64,000 nt of DNA. Origin: Streptomyces sp. I6 (lineage in GTDB: Bacteria; Actinomycetota; Actinomycetes; Streptomycetales; Streptomycetaceae). The stretch is taken from positions 5,311,501 to 5,375,500 of the forward strand of contig RHDP01000001.1 of the NCBI GenBank assembly GCA_003725745.1, in the 5' to 3' direction. The notes beneath the pieces were generated by a model, which searched no databases, had not been told where the DNA came from, and saw only the letters and a program-made list of their open reading frames with translations. Shown piece after piece: positions 1 to 7,812 of this stretch. Numbering within the stretch: position 1 is the stretch's first letter; every line of letters begins with the position of its first letter. The position numbers were made by a program, and so were the translations under genes.

Positions 1-145
1 GCCACATACACGGCGTGATCGCGGGGTGTGCACTCGTCCTCCCCAAGGCCACCCCCGGGGAAACCTCAACTCCATCGCCTATCCCGTGAATTCCCGGTGC
101 ACTCCTGGTGCCGCCGGGGTGCGCCTTCTCCGTCTTACAGCCGGT

Positions 146-157
146 TTACGCGCGTAA
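146..157. promoter_or_regulatory. 12-bp palindrome upstream of cutRS
   Basis: TTACGCGCGTAA is a perfect palindrome about 110 bp before the GTG of cutR, and a CTTAC just before it (134-138) echoes its right arm. Its position suits an operator for the response regulator or another dimeric regulator. Only the symmetry is seen; the function is inferred. Confidence 0.35.
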
Positions 158-267
158 GGGGCAGGATGGAGGCAACAACGAACCGTCATTCGACCATCGA
201 CCCGGCCAGGGTCGCCGTCGACCTGCCCTGGAATGGACAGGGCAGCCACAGAGGAAGGACCAGCCCC

Positions 268-921
268 GTGCGCGTACTCGTCGTCGAGGACGAGCAGCTG
301 CTCGCCGATGCGGTGGCCACCGGACTGCGCCGGGAGGCCATGGCGGTCGACGTCGTGTACGACGGCGCCGCCGCACTGGAACGCATCGGGGTCAACGACT
401 ACGACGTGGTCGTCCTCGACCGCGATCTCCCCCTCGTTCACGGCGACGACGTCTGCCGCAAGATCGTCGAACTCGGCATGCCCACCCGCGTCCTGATGCT
501 CACCGCGTCCGGCGACGTCAGCGACCGCGTGGAGGGCCTGGAGCTCGGCGCGGACGACTACCTGCCCAAGCCCTTCGCCTTCACCGAGCTCACCGCGCGC
601 GTGCGCGCGCTGGGCCGGCGCACCACCGTGCCGCTGCCTCCGGTCCTGGAGCGAGCCGGGATCAAGCTCGACCCCAACCGCCGCGAGGTCTTCCGCGAGG
701 GCCGGGAGATCCAGCTCGCCCCCAAGGAGTTCGCCGTGCTGGAGGTACTGATGCGCAGCGAGGGCGCGGTCGTCTCGGCCGAACAGCTGCTCGAGAAGGC
801 CTGGGACGAGAACACCGACCCGTTCACGAACGTCGTCCGGGTCACCGTCATGACCCTGCGCCGCAAGCTCGGCGAGCCCCCGGTGATCGTCACCGTCCCG
901 GGCTCCGGCTACCGGATCTGA
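268..921 (+). CDS. cutR: OmpR-family response regulator, CutR-like
   Basis: This is a cytoplasmic two-component response regulator of 217 aa. The N-terminal receiver domain (about 1-115) opens with RVLVVEDEQ, carries the phospho-acceptor Asp in VVVLDRDLP and has the conserved Lys in DDYLPKPF. The C-terminal winged helix (about 125-217) ends in TVPGSGYRI. The GTG start was chosen because GAGGAAGGA (251-259) lies a few bases upstream; a longer frame from 28 has no ribosome site. Its stop is two bases from the next GTG, so it is an operon with the sensor kinase. Length and order match CutR/CutS of Streptomyces, reported as a copper-related system affecting antibiotic production; the signal sensed is not shown by the sequence. 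Confidence 0.9.
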   Translation: MRVLVVEDEQLLADAVATGLRREAMAVDVVYDGAAALERIGVNDYDVVVLDRDLPLVHGDDVCRKIVELGMPTRVLMLTASGDVSDRVEGLELGADDYLPKPFAFTELTARVRALGRRTTVPLPPVLERAGIKLDPNRREVFREGREIQLAPKEFAVLEVLMRSEGAVVSAEQLLEKAWDENTDPFTNVVRVTVMTLRRKLGEPPVIVTVPGSGYRI

Positions 922-923
922 CC

Positions 924-2167
924 GTGGCGACGGCACCCGCGCCCCCCACCGCGCCACCCAAGCCCACCTGGGACCCGAGAGAGCCCGGCGGCCCCCTGCT
1001 GCGCCCCACCATCCGGATAAGGCTCACCCTGCTGTACGGCGGGATGTTCCTGATCGCGGGCATCCTGCTGCTGTCGATCATCTATCTGCTGGCCGCGCAG
1101 GCGCTGCACGACGGAATCCGGCAGTCCGTCGAGGTCGGCGCCGCGCCGGGCGCAAACGTCACCATCACCAGCCCCACGTGCCCCCGGATCAACGACCTGG
1201 TCGACAACTCGGAGCGCAACGCCGCCCTGAAGCTGTGCATCGCGGAGCAGCGTCAGCGCGCCCTCGACGAGCTGCTGACCCGCTCGCTCTTCGCGCTGCT
1301 CGGTCTCAGCGTGATCGCGTTCGCGTTCGGCTACGCCATGGCCGGCCGCGTGCTGTCCCCTCTCGGCAAGATCACCCGCACCGCTCGCCGGGTCGTCGGC
1401 ACCGACCTCTCACGGCGCATCGAGCTGGACGGCCCGGACGACGAGCTGAAGGAGCTGGCCGACACGTTCGACGAGATGCTGGAGCGGCTGGAGAGGGCCT
1501 TCTCCGCCCAGCAGCGGTTCGTCGCCAACGCCTCGCATGAGCTGCGCACCCCGCTAGCGATCAACCGGACCCTGCTGGAGGTGCACCTCTCGGACCCGGG
1601 TGCCCCGGCCGAGCTCCAGCAGCTGGGGAAGACCCTGCTCGCGACCAACGAGCGCAGCGAGCAGCTGGTGGAGGGACTGCTGCTGCTCGCCCGCAGCGAG
1701 AACCAGATCGTCGAGCGCAAGCCCGTCGATCTCGCCGAGGTGGCCGGCCGCGCCGTGGACCAGACGAGGGCGGAGGCGGAGGCCGGGGGCGTCGAGATCC
1801 GCGGAGCGCGCGCGCCCGCAGTCGTCCAGGGCAACGGCGTCCTGCTGGAGCGGATCGCCCTGAACCTGGTGCAGAACGCGGTGCGCTACAACATCGCGGA
1901 CGGCGGCTGGGTGGAGGTCACCACCGGGGTCGAGCACGGTCAGGCGGTGCTGGTGGTGACCAACACCGGTCCGGTGGTGCCCGGCTACGAGATCGACAAC
2001 CTCTTCGAGCCGTTCCGGCGCCTCCGCCAGGAGCGCACCGGCAGTGACCGGGGGTGGGACTCGGCCTGTCGATCGCGCGGTCGGTCGCGAGGGCCCACGG
2101 GGGCCGTATCATCGCGGAGCCGCGCGAGGGCGGCGGTCTCGTCATGCGCGTCACCCTGCCGCTCTGA
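924..2167 (+). CDS. cutS: Sensor histidine kinase, CutS-like, with an apparent frameshift in the ATP lid
   Basis: This membrane sensor kinase is the partner of the regulator just upstream. After a short cytoplasmic N-terminus come TM1 (LTLLYGGMFLIAGILLL), an extracytoplasmic loop with two Cys, TM2 (about LLGLSVIAFAFGYAMA), HAMP, an H-box ASHELRTPL and an N-box NLVQNAVRYN. The frame breaks at about 2051-2055: the read frame gives DRGWDSACR, while one extra G in the GGGGG run restores DRGVGLGLSIARSVARAHGG and a stop at 2165-2167. The repaired protein is 414 aa, the length I recall for CutS. Uncorrected, the ATP-binding G2 box and C-terminus are lost and translation runs on to 2366. The same kind of break recurs elsewhere, so an assembly error is likelier than a dead gene. 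Confidence 0.85.
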
Positions 2168-2267
2168 CCCGGGCTTCCGACCTCGCCCGGAGGCGCGGAG
2201 GGCCCCGGGGAGACGCACCTGTTCGCTTTGCGCTGAATCCCGGGGGCCCGGACTCGAAGGCTGGCTG

Positions 2268-2281
2268 TGTGATCGATCACA
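2268..2281. promoter_or_regulatory. Perfect 14-bp palindrome TGTGATCGATCACA
   Basis: It lies in the 420-bp gap between cutS and the DUF4193 gene. TGTGA and TCACA half-sites are separated by 4 bp, whereas classical Crp sites have 6. It is a candidate operator for a Crp/Fnr-type or other dimeric regulator. The rest of the gap holds the second dyad listed next and no convincing gene. Confidence 0.35.
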
Positions 2282-2405
2282 TGGGCGAATTTCCGGCCAT
2301 GTACGCTCCGTCGTCGAAGAACCTCTGGAACGCCGGGAACGTCCGGGTTTCCGAGGGTCGGAATGACGGGAAGTACACGGGGTGGCACCCGTGAAGTGCG
2401 ACATT

Positions 2406-2423
2406 AGGACCGTGTACGGTCCT
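2406..2423. promoter_or_regulatory. 18-bp dyad AGGACCG-TGTA-CGGTCCT
   Basis: Two perfect 7-bp arms around TGTA lie about 165 bp before the DUF4193 start. It could be an operator or a small RNA hairpin. No T-run follows, so a terminator is less likely. Confidence 0.35.
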
Positions 2424-2587
2424 GATCGCCATCCAAGCTGATCACTCATGAGGGGTCGGATTGGGTGTCGATTGAGTAACAGACCTTGATGTGAGGCAAA
2501 ATCTCCGCCTCAGGTCGGGCACAAGTCCGGCCTCTCACGCGTTACGTGCGCTGGAGACACCGCAAACACCCAGAGGGGGAGAGCGAC

Positions 2588-2884
2588 ATGGCTACGGATT
2601 ACGACACTCCACGCAAGACCGACGACGACATCGATTCCGACAGCCTCGAAGAGCTGAAGGCGCGCCGGAACGACAAGACGACCTCCACGGTCGACGTCGA
2701 CGAGTTCGAGGCCGCCGAGGGCCTCGAACTGCCCGGAGCGGACCTCTCGAACGAGGAGCTGGCTGTCCGGGTGCTGCCCAAGCAGGCGGACGAGTTCACC
2801 TGCATGAGCTGCTTCCTGGTCCACCACCGCAGCCAGCTGGCCCGCGAGAAGAACGGCCAGCCGATCTGCCGCGACTGCGACTGA
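2588..2884 (+). CDS. DUF4193 family zinc-ribbon protein
   Basis: This is a small acidic soluble protein of 98 aa. The first half is rich in Asp and Glu. The second half carries CMSC near 76-79 and CRDC at the end, a C-x2-C...C-x2-C zinc-ribbon pattern typical of the actinobacterial DUF4193 family. The ATG at 2588 follows the purine-rich stretch AGAGGGGGAGAG; an in-frame ATG at 2546 lacks a site. The molecular role is unknown. The gene sits between cutRS and a co-directional hypothetical gene, an arrangement I believe is common in Streptomyces. Confidence 0.85.
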   Translation: MATDYDTPRKTDDDIDSDSLEELKARRNDKTTSTVDVDEFEAAEGLELPGADLSNEELAVRVLPKQADEFTCMSCFLVHHRSQLAREKNGQPICRDCD

Positions 2885-2897
2885 GGCCCGGCCGGCC

Positions 2898-3872
2898 GTG
2901 GCAGGCGACCGACCGGCGGACCGGCCGGCGAAGCGGCGCTTCGGCCGGAAGGGCCGCCCGGGTCCGCATCCGGGCGGTACCGGCCCGCAGGACACCGGCC
3001 CGCAGGACACCGGGACGCCTTCGGACGGGCGGGGCGACGCTCCCCACCCGCCCCATCCGGACGCGCGTGACGACGAGCGGGGCCGGCCGGCCTCGCTCGA
3101 GGCCGCACCCCAGGCGGGGCCCCCGACCAGGGCCCGGCGCCTGGACGCCGTCAGGCAGGGAGTCCGCCGGAGCGGCGAGGCGGCCGTGCGCAGGAGCGGC
3201 GAGGCCGCGAAGGCCACGCTGGGATTCGTCGCCGACCGGCTCATCGAGTACGCGCCGCGGATTCCCGTCCGCGATCTGACCACCTTGCGGGCGCAGTTCC
3301 CGGGCCTCGGCCCGGAGCAGATCGCGGACAGACTGGTCGCGGGCGCGGCCAACGGCACATCGACCGTGGGCGCCGGGGTCGGTGCCGCGGCCATGATGCC
3401 CGTACCGCCCGCACTGCCGGCCGAGCTGGCGACGGAGATCATCGGCGTCGCCGCGATCGAGCTCAAGCTCATCGCCGAGCTGCACGAGGTCTACGGACGG
3501 CGTCCGCCCGGCAACCTCACGGAACGCTCGGCCGCCTACCTCGGGAGCTGGTCGCAGGAGCGCGGTATCGACGTCTCCGACCCGTCGACGATCAACGCCG
3601 CCCTGGGCGGCCGGATGAAGCGCGAACTCCGGCAGCAGATCATGAAGCGCATGGTCCGCAATCTGCCGAACCTGATGCCGTTCATGATCGGTGCCGCCGT
3701 CGGCGCCGTGATGAACCGGCGCGACACCAGGAAGCTCGCCGAGCGCATCCGCAAGGACCTGCGCGCCCGGCAGGTCCCCTGGGACGCACTTCCCCCGCAG
3801 CCCCGGCTGGAACAGCCAGGGGAGCTGCCGCACACCATCCCCGCCGAACTCCGCCGAGAACTCGACCGCTGA
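2898..3872 (+). CDS. Conserved actinobacterial hypothetical protein
   Basis: The 324-aa protein starts at a GTG 13 bases after the DUF4193 stop, so the two are probably co-transcribed. Residues 1-75 are low-complexity, basic and Pro/Gly/Arg-rich. The remainder is an ordered helical region with a hydrophobic Gly/Ala-rich stretch (VGAGVGAAAMMPVPPALP), then IELKLIAELHEVYG, and a second short hydrophobic run (LMPFMIGAAVGAVM). It may be membrane-associated. I recognise no catalytic motif. It resembles conserved hypothetical proteins of streptomycetes; no function is assigned. Confidence 0.75.
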   Translation: MAGDRPADRPAKRRFGRKGRPGPHPGGTGPQDTGPQDTGTPSDGRGDAPHPPHPDARDDERGRPASLEAAPQAGPPTRARRLDAVRQGVRRSGEAAVRRSGEAAKATLGFVADRLIEYAPRIPVRDLTTLRAQFPGLGPEQIADRLVAGAANGTSTVGAGVGAAAMMPVPPALPAELATEIIGVAAIELKLIAELHEVYGRRPPGNLTERSAAYLGSWSQERGIDVSDPSTINAALGGRMKRELRQQIMKRMVRNLPNLMPFMIGAAVGAVMNRRDTRKLAERIRKDLRARQVPWDALPPQPRLEQPGELPHTIPAELRRELDR

Positions 3873-3968
3873 CTCCGGCTGACTCCGTTGACTGCGCCCG
3901 CACGCGCCCGCACGCGCGCGTGCAGGCGCGCGCCGCCGGGGAACGGTGGCCTGCTCGCGGTCCCACAA

Positions 3969-4190
3969 GATCGCCCGCGCGTGCACGCGTGCGCGGTCCA
4001 TCCGGAAACCGGGCATCCGTACCCGGCGCGGATCGCCCGCGTGCCCGCGTGCCCGCGGGCGCAGCGTGGTCCCAGCCGTCCAGGTCGCCCCGGAGCAGAG
4101 ATCGCCCGCGTGCGCGCGTGCAGCGGCGATGTCGTCGTCGCGGCCGCCGTCGTCCTGGAGATCGCCCGCGTGCGCGCGCGTGCACGCGGG
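3969..4190. repeat. Four regularly spaced GATCGCCCGCG repeats with alternating CG/TG tails
   Basis: The 547-bp gap 3873-4419 has no convincing gene. GATCGCCCGCG begins at 3969, 4031, 4100 and 4160 (spacing 62, 69, 60 bp). Each copy is followed by alternating purine-pyrimidine sequence such as CGTGCACGCGTGCGCG, which is able to form Z-DNA or hairpins. Intervening sequences of roughly 30-40 bp differ from one another, giving a repeat-spacer look, but the repeats are not identical and no cas gene is near. Confidence 0.6.
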
Positions 4191-4321
4191 GGACGCCCCG
4201 GCACCGCCGGGAAGCCCGGCAAGACGCGCGGGGGCAAACCGACACGGGACGCCCGCGCGCGGGCGTCCATGGCCCGCCGAGGCCCGCCCGCGGCGGCTCC
4301 CATCCGGTCCGGCCGCACCGT

Positions 4322-4359
4322 CCGGCCGCTGCTGTCCCGTGCAGGACAGCAGCGGCCGG
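4322..4359. terminator. Bidirectional hairpin between convergent genes
   Basis: A perfect 16-bp stem (4322-4337 with 4344-4359) closes a 6-base CGTGCA loop, with the core CCGCTGCTGTCC/GGACAGCAGCGG. It lies between the plus-strand hypothetical gene and the minus-strand DUF3093 gene. There is no T-tract, as is usual for Streptomyces terminators. Confidence 0.75.
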
Positions 4360-4419
4360 CTGTCCCGTGCGGGACACGGGACGGGGCGCCTGCCGCCCCG
4401 GCCGGTCCTCAGCCGGGTC

Positions 4420-4901
4420 TCAGCGGCCCCGGGCGGCTTCCAGCGCGGCGACCAGGCCCCGCGGGTCCCGCGTCGACAGATACAGGTACGGCGTCGGGTC
4501 CTGCGGGTCTGTGACCGGCACCCGCACCGCCGTCGGCACATAGCTGCGCAGCAGCATGAACGCGCGCGGGTCCGCCTTGTGCGAACGCCATGCGCGCGCC
4601 TCCCCCGCGTCCAGCACCTCGGGCTCGCCGAGCGCCGGGACGGGGATCCGGGCGTCGCCCGCCACCAGCGAGTCCGCCACCACCCGGATCCGGGCGGAGC
4701 CGTACGAACTCACCCCGGCCGCCGCCATCGCGCCCGCCGCGATCAGCCCGCCCAGCATCGGAGCCGGCCCCAGAGGCAGAAGGACCACACCGCCGGAGAC
4801 CGCCACCAGAGCGGTGATCAGCCACCAGGAGCGGGGGACGGTGAGGCGCTCGTCGAAACGGGGCTCGGCGGGGGTGCCGGGCTCGGCGGGGAGGGCTGCA
4901 T
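4420..4901 (-). CDS. DUF3093 domain membrane protein, frame broken near the start
   Basis: This is a small membrane protein with FDERLTVPRSWW, then two hydrophobic segments (LITALVAVSGGVVLLPL and MLGGLIAAGAMAAAGVS), then a PH-like soluble part ending LVAALEAARGR. These are features of the actinobacterial DUF3093 family, of unknown function. The conserved frame has no start codon between the core and the thioesterase gene. The ATG at 4901 gives MQPSPPSPAPPPSP and would join the core as ...SPRFDERL if one C is added to the CCCC run (plus-strand GGGG near 4860). I therefore take 4901 as the start with a one-base deletion, giving about 160 aa. It is convergent with the upstream hypothetical gene. 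Confidence 0.7.
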
Positions 4902-4959
4902 GGATCCAAGCTTGGCACGGCGCGACCGCCGGGTTGCCGCGCGGGTAAGGTCTGCGCCT

Positions 4960-5535
4960 GTGAGTACTGCACTGACCCCTCCCGCCGACGCCGCGGCGCC
5001 GGTACGGCACCCCGACGCGCCCGCCCCCGGTGAGCTCCTCGGCGCGCACTACGACTACTGCTTCGGCTGCGGCGGCGGGCAGCCCCACGGGCTGCACCTG
5101 GAGGCACGGGCCGGCGAGGGCGTCAGTCTCACCGCCGAGTTCACGGTGTCCGCCGCCCACCAGGGAGCACCGGGCCTCGCCCACGGCGGCGTCCTGGCCA
5201 CCGCGCTCGACGAGACGCTCGGCTCCCTCAACTGGCTGCTGCGGGTGATCGCGGTGACCGGACGGCTGGAGACCGACTTCGTCCGCCCGGTCCCCGTGGA
5301 CACGGTGCTGTTCCTGGAAGCCGAAGTGACCGCGGTCGCCGGCCGCAAGATCTACTCCCGGGCGACCGGGCGGATAGGCGGCCCGGAGGGACCCGTCGCC
5401 GTCCGTGCCGAGGCCCTCTTCATCGAAGTCAAGGTCGACCACTTCATCGACAACGGCCGCCCGGAGGAGATCCAGGCGGCCATGGCCGACCCCGACCAGG
5501 CCAGGCGTGCCCGCGCCTTCGAGGTGAACCCCTGA
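4960..5535 (+). CDS. PaaI-type hotdog-fold thioesterase
   Basis: This 191-aa protein probably hydrolyses acyl-CoA thioesters in the cytoplasm. It has the single-hotdog pattern of the PaaI/4HBT family: CFGCG near 29-33, the catalytic-region GAPGLAHGGVLATALDE, then VTGRLETDFVRPVPVDTVL. The GTG start at 4960 gives MSTALTPP; the longer upstream frame is GC-rich noise. The substrate is unknown. The stop TGA overlaps the ATG of dut (ATGA-type junction at 5533-5537), so the two are translationally coupled. Confidence 0.85.
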   Translation: MSTALTPPADAAAPVRHPDAPAPGELLGAHYDYCFGCGGGQPHGLHLEARAGEGVSLTAEFTVSAAHQGAPGLAHGGVLATALDETLGSLNWLLRVIAVTGRLETDFVRPVPVDTVLFLEAEVTAVAGRKIYSRATGRIGGPEGPVAVRAEALFIEVKVDHFIDNGRPEEIQAAMADPDQARRARAFEVNP

Positions 5536-6056
5536 TGCGCCAACCCGTGGACGTACTGATCCGGCGCGTGGACCCGGAGGTACCGATTCCGCAATACGGA
5601 CATCCGGGTGACGCGGGTGTCGATCTGGTGACCACCCGGGCCGCCGAGCTGGCACCCGGCGAGCGCACCGTTCTGCCGACCGGGGTGTCCATCGCGCTGC
5701 CGGACGGGTACGCGGCGTTCGTACACCCCCGGTCGGGCCTGGCGGCCCGCTGCGGACTGGCGCTCGTGAATGCCCCGGGGACGGTGGATGCCGGGTACCG
5801 TGGGGAGATCAAGGTGATCGTGGTCAATCTGGACCCACGCGAGAGCGTGCGGTTCGAGCGGTTCGACCGGATCGCACAACTGGTCGTCCAGCAGGTCGAG
5901 AAGGTGCGCTTCCACGAGGTGGCGGAGCTTCCCGGCTCGGCGCGGGCCGAGGGGGGCTTCGGGTCCACCGGCGGTCATGCCGCCGTGGGCGGATCGGGCG
6001 GCTCACAGGGTGGGAATCGATACGCTTCGGTCGTATCCGACCGGGAAGGACAGTGA
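5535..6056 (+). CDS. dut: dUTP diphosphatase (dUTPase)
   Basis: The enzyme hydrolyses dUTP to dUMP and pyrophosphate, keeping uracil out of DNA and supplying dTMP synthesis. All five trimeric dUTPase motifs are visible: GDAGVDL, HPRSGLA, GTVDAGYRGEI, RIAQLVV and the C-terminal AEGGFGSTG. The protein is 173 aa with a Gly/Ser-rich tail beyond motif 5, longer than the roughly 150-aa norm. It overlaps the thioesterase stop and lies one base before the DUF3710 start, making a three-gene operon. Confidence 0.95.
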   Translation: MRQPVDVLIRRVDPEVPIPQYGHPGDAGVDLVTTRAAELAPGERTVLPTGVSIALPDGYAAFVHPRSGLAARCGLALVNAPGTVDAGYRGEIKVIVVNLDPRESVRFERFDRIAQLVVQQVEKVRFHEVAELPGSARAEGGFGSTGGHAAVGGSGGSQGGNRYASVVSDREGQ

Positions 6057-6057
6057 C

Positions 6058-6834
6058 GTGTTCGGACGTCGCAAGAAGAGCAGTCCCGCCGACGAGTCGG
6101 CGGACGTGGCGGGCGAGGCCGAGCAGGTCGCCGACGAGCCCGACACGGGCGACGCGGCGGAGCAGGACGCGCCCCGCCGGATGAACCTCCCGCCGGCGCC
6201 GCGGCCCGACGGCCCCTGGGACGTCTCCGAGGTCTCACGGCCCGAGGAGGGGCGCGTGGACCTGGGCGGACTGCATGTGCCCGGGGTCGAGGGCATGGAG
6301 CTGCGGGTGGAGGTCGCGGGCGACGCGATCGTGGCCGCGACGATCGTGCTGCGCGACAGCGCGATCCAGCTGCAGGCTTTCGCCGCCCCCAAGAAGGAGG
6401 GCATCTGGGGCGAGGTCCGGGAGGAGATCGCCTCCGGCATCACCCAGCAGGGCGGCGTCATCGACGAGGTCGAGGGTCCCCTGGGCTGGGAACTGCGGGC
6501 CCAGGTCCCCGTCCAGCTGCCCGACGGCACCGGCGGCGTACAGCTGGTGCGCTTCGTCGGCGTGGACGGACCGCGCTGGTTCCTGCGCGGAGTGATCTCA
6601 GGCCAGGGCGCGGTGCAGCCGCAGGCCGCCGGTCTGCTGGAGCAGATCTTCCGGGACACGGTGGTGATCCGGGGCGAAGGGCCGATGGCCCCCCGCGACC
6701 CGATCGTGCTGAAGCTGCCGAACGACGCGCAGATGGTGCCCGAGGGCGTGCAGCAGGAGGAGCAGGAGACGTCCCGGTTCTCCGGCGGCATGGGGCAGTT
6801 GCAGCGCGGCCCGGAGATCACCGAGGTGCGCTGA
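6058..6834 (+). CDS. DUF3710 family protein
   Basis: This 258-aa actinobacterial protein has an acidic, disordered N-terminus (MFGRRKKSSPADES, then Glu/Asp-rich) followed by the compact DUF3710 core with GPWDVSEV, WGEVREEIASGI, GPRWFLRGVISG and LEQIFRDTVVIRG. The GTG at 6058 follows GGGAAGGA (6042-6049) and is one base after the dut stop. The function is unknown. Position immediately after dut is, as I recall, typical of streptomycetes. Confidence 0.85.
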   Translation: MFGRRKKSSPADESADVAGEAEQVADEPDTGDAAEQDAPRRMNLPPAPRPDGPWDVSEVSRPEEGRVDLGGLHVPGVEGMELRVEVAGDAIVAATIVLRDSAIQLQAFAAPKKEGIWGEVREEIASGITQQGGVIDEVEGPLGWELRAQVPVQLPDGTGGVQLVRFVGVDGPRWFLRGVISGQGAVQPQAAGLLEQIFRDTVVIRGEGPMAPRDPIVLKLPNDAQMVPEGVQQEEQETSRFSGGMGQLQRGPEITEVR

Positions 6835-7812
6835 ACGCGGACGTACCCGCGGCGAGGCGCCGTGGAGCCGCGCGGTGGGCCGTACCCGGGTGGGGTGCGG
6901 CCCACCGGCGTTCCCCCTTCCACCGAAGCCGGTGCCGCTCCCTCCCGGAGCCGGTCCCGCGGCCGGTCCTCCGTGCTGGTCCTCCGGGCCGGTCCCGGGT
7001 CCGCCCCGCTGCCGGGAAGGCCGGCGTGCCGATGCGGCCGCGCCCGGCACCGGGCCCCCTGGCGCGGGCAGCGTGTCCGCACGGCCGCTCGCATTGCCGC
7101 TCGCACCGCCGGAGCGCCGACCGGACGGTGGCGCCCAGGGCCGGCCGACCGGGTGCGGGGCGCGTCCGGGCGGGCCCTTGCCGCGATCCGGCGCCGCCGT
7201 CGCCGGGGGGACGGCGGCGCACACCCGGACCGGTCCCGCTCCGTGGTTCTCCTGTGGCGGCCGCTCGCGGCGGGAAGAGCCGCGGCCCGGGCCCGCCATC
7301 CGCGACACCCCGGGCCGCGAATCGCGATGCCCGCCGCGCCGGGTCGCTCGAGGGGCCCTGGGCGCCGTCGAGGCTCCGGAGGGCCGCGTCCCCGGGCGCC
7401 GTGCGGACCAGGCGGCGGACCAGACGGCGGGGCAGGGCCCGGGACGGGGCCGGGGAAGCGACGTCGGGGCCCGGGGCAGGGTCCGGGACGGGGTCGGGGA
7501 AGCGACGTCGAGGTGCGGGACGGGGGGCGGGGAAGCGACCTCGGGGCCCGGGACGGGGCCGGGGAAGCGACGTCGGGGCCCGGGGCAGGGTCCGGGACGG
7601 GGGCGGGGAAGCGACGTCGGGGTCCGGGACGGGGCCGGAACGGGGTGGGACGGAGGTGGGACGGCGATGCCCGCGCGTCAGAATCGCGTCAATACGCCCC
7701 CCGGCCGGGGCAAGCGGTCTGATGTGCCCGACGTCCTGGATGTAGCTTCGGCAGGGCGTCCACGGCGGGCGCAGCAGCCGTCGCCCGGCTGCCGTTGAAG
7801 GACAATGAGGCC
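6835..7812. other. Non-coding, repeat-rich gap before kdpD
   Basis: Nearly 1 kb separates DUF3710 and kdpD. Several frames are open on both strands, but all read as low-complexity Arg/Gly/Pro/Ala without a domain, the usual artefact of very high GC. The right half carries the G-rich tandem array described separately. The kdp promoter presumably lies in 7641-7790, where composition is more balanced; I cannot place -35/-10 elements with confidence. Confidence 0.6.
7434..7640 (+). repeat. G-rich tandem repeat, 32-44 bp unit
   Basis: About five units share the core GGGGAAGCGACGTC preceded by CCCGGGACGGGG. The units are 32 bp, or 44 bp where GGGGCAGGGTCC is inserted (two copies). The plus strand has dense G3-G5 runs, a strong G-quadruplex candidate. 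No gene is supported across it. Confidence 0.8.

Noticed and set aside
3969..4190. CRISPR array
   Set aside because: Repeats are only partly conserved, spacing varies from 60 to 69 bp, there are at most four units and no cas genes. Listed as an unexplained repeat instead.
4899..4916. Adjacent BamHI (GGATCC) and HindIII (AAGCTT) sites resembling a vector polylinker at the DUF3093 start
   Set aside because: The flanks read as normal Streptomyces coding and promoter sequence on both sides, and the ATG inside it makes a sensible DUF3093 N-terminus once one C is added. No vector sequence follows.
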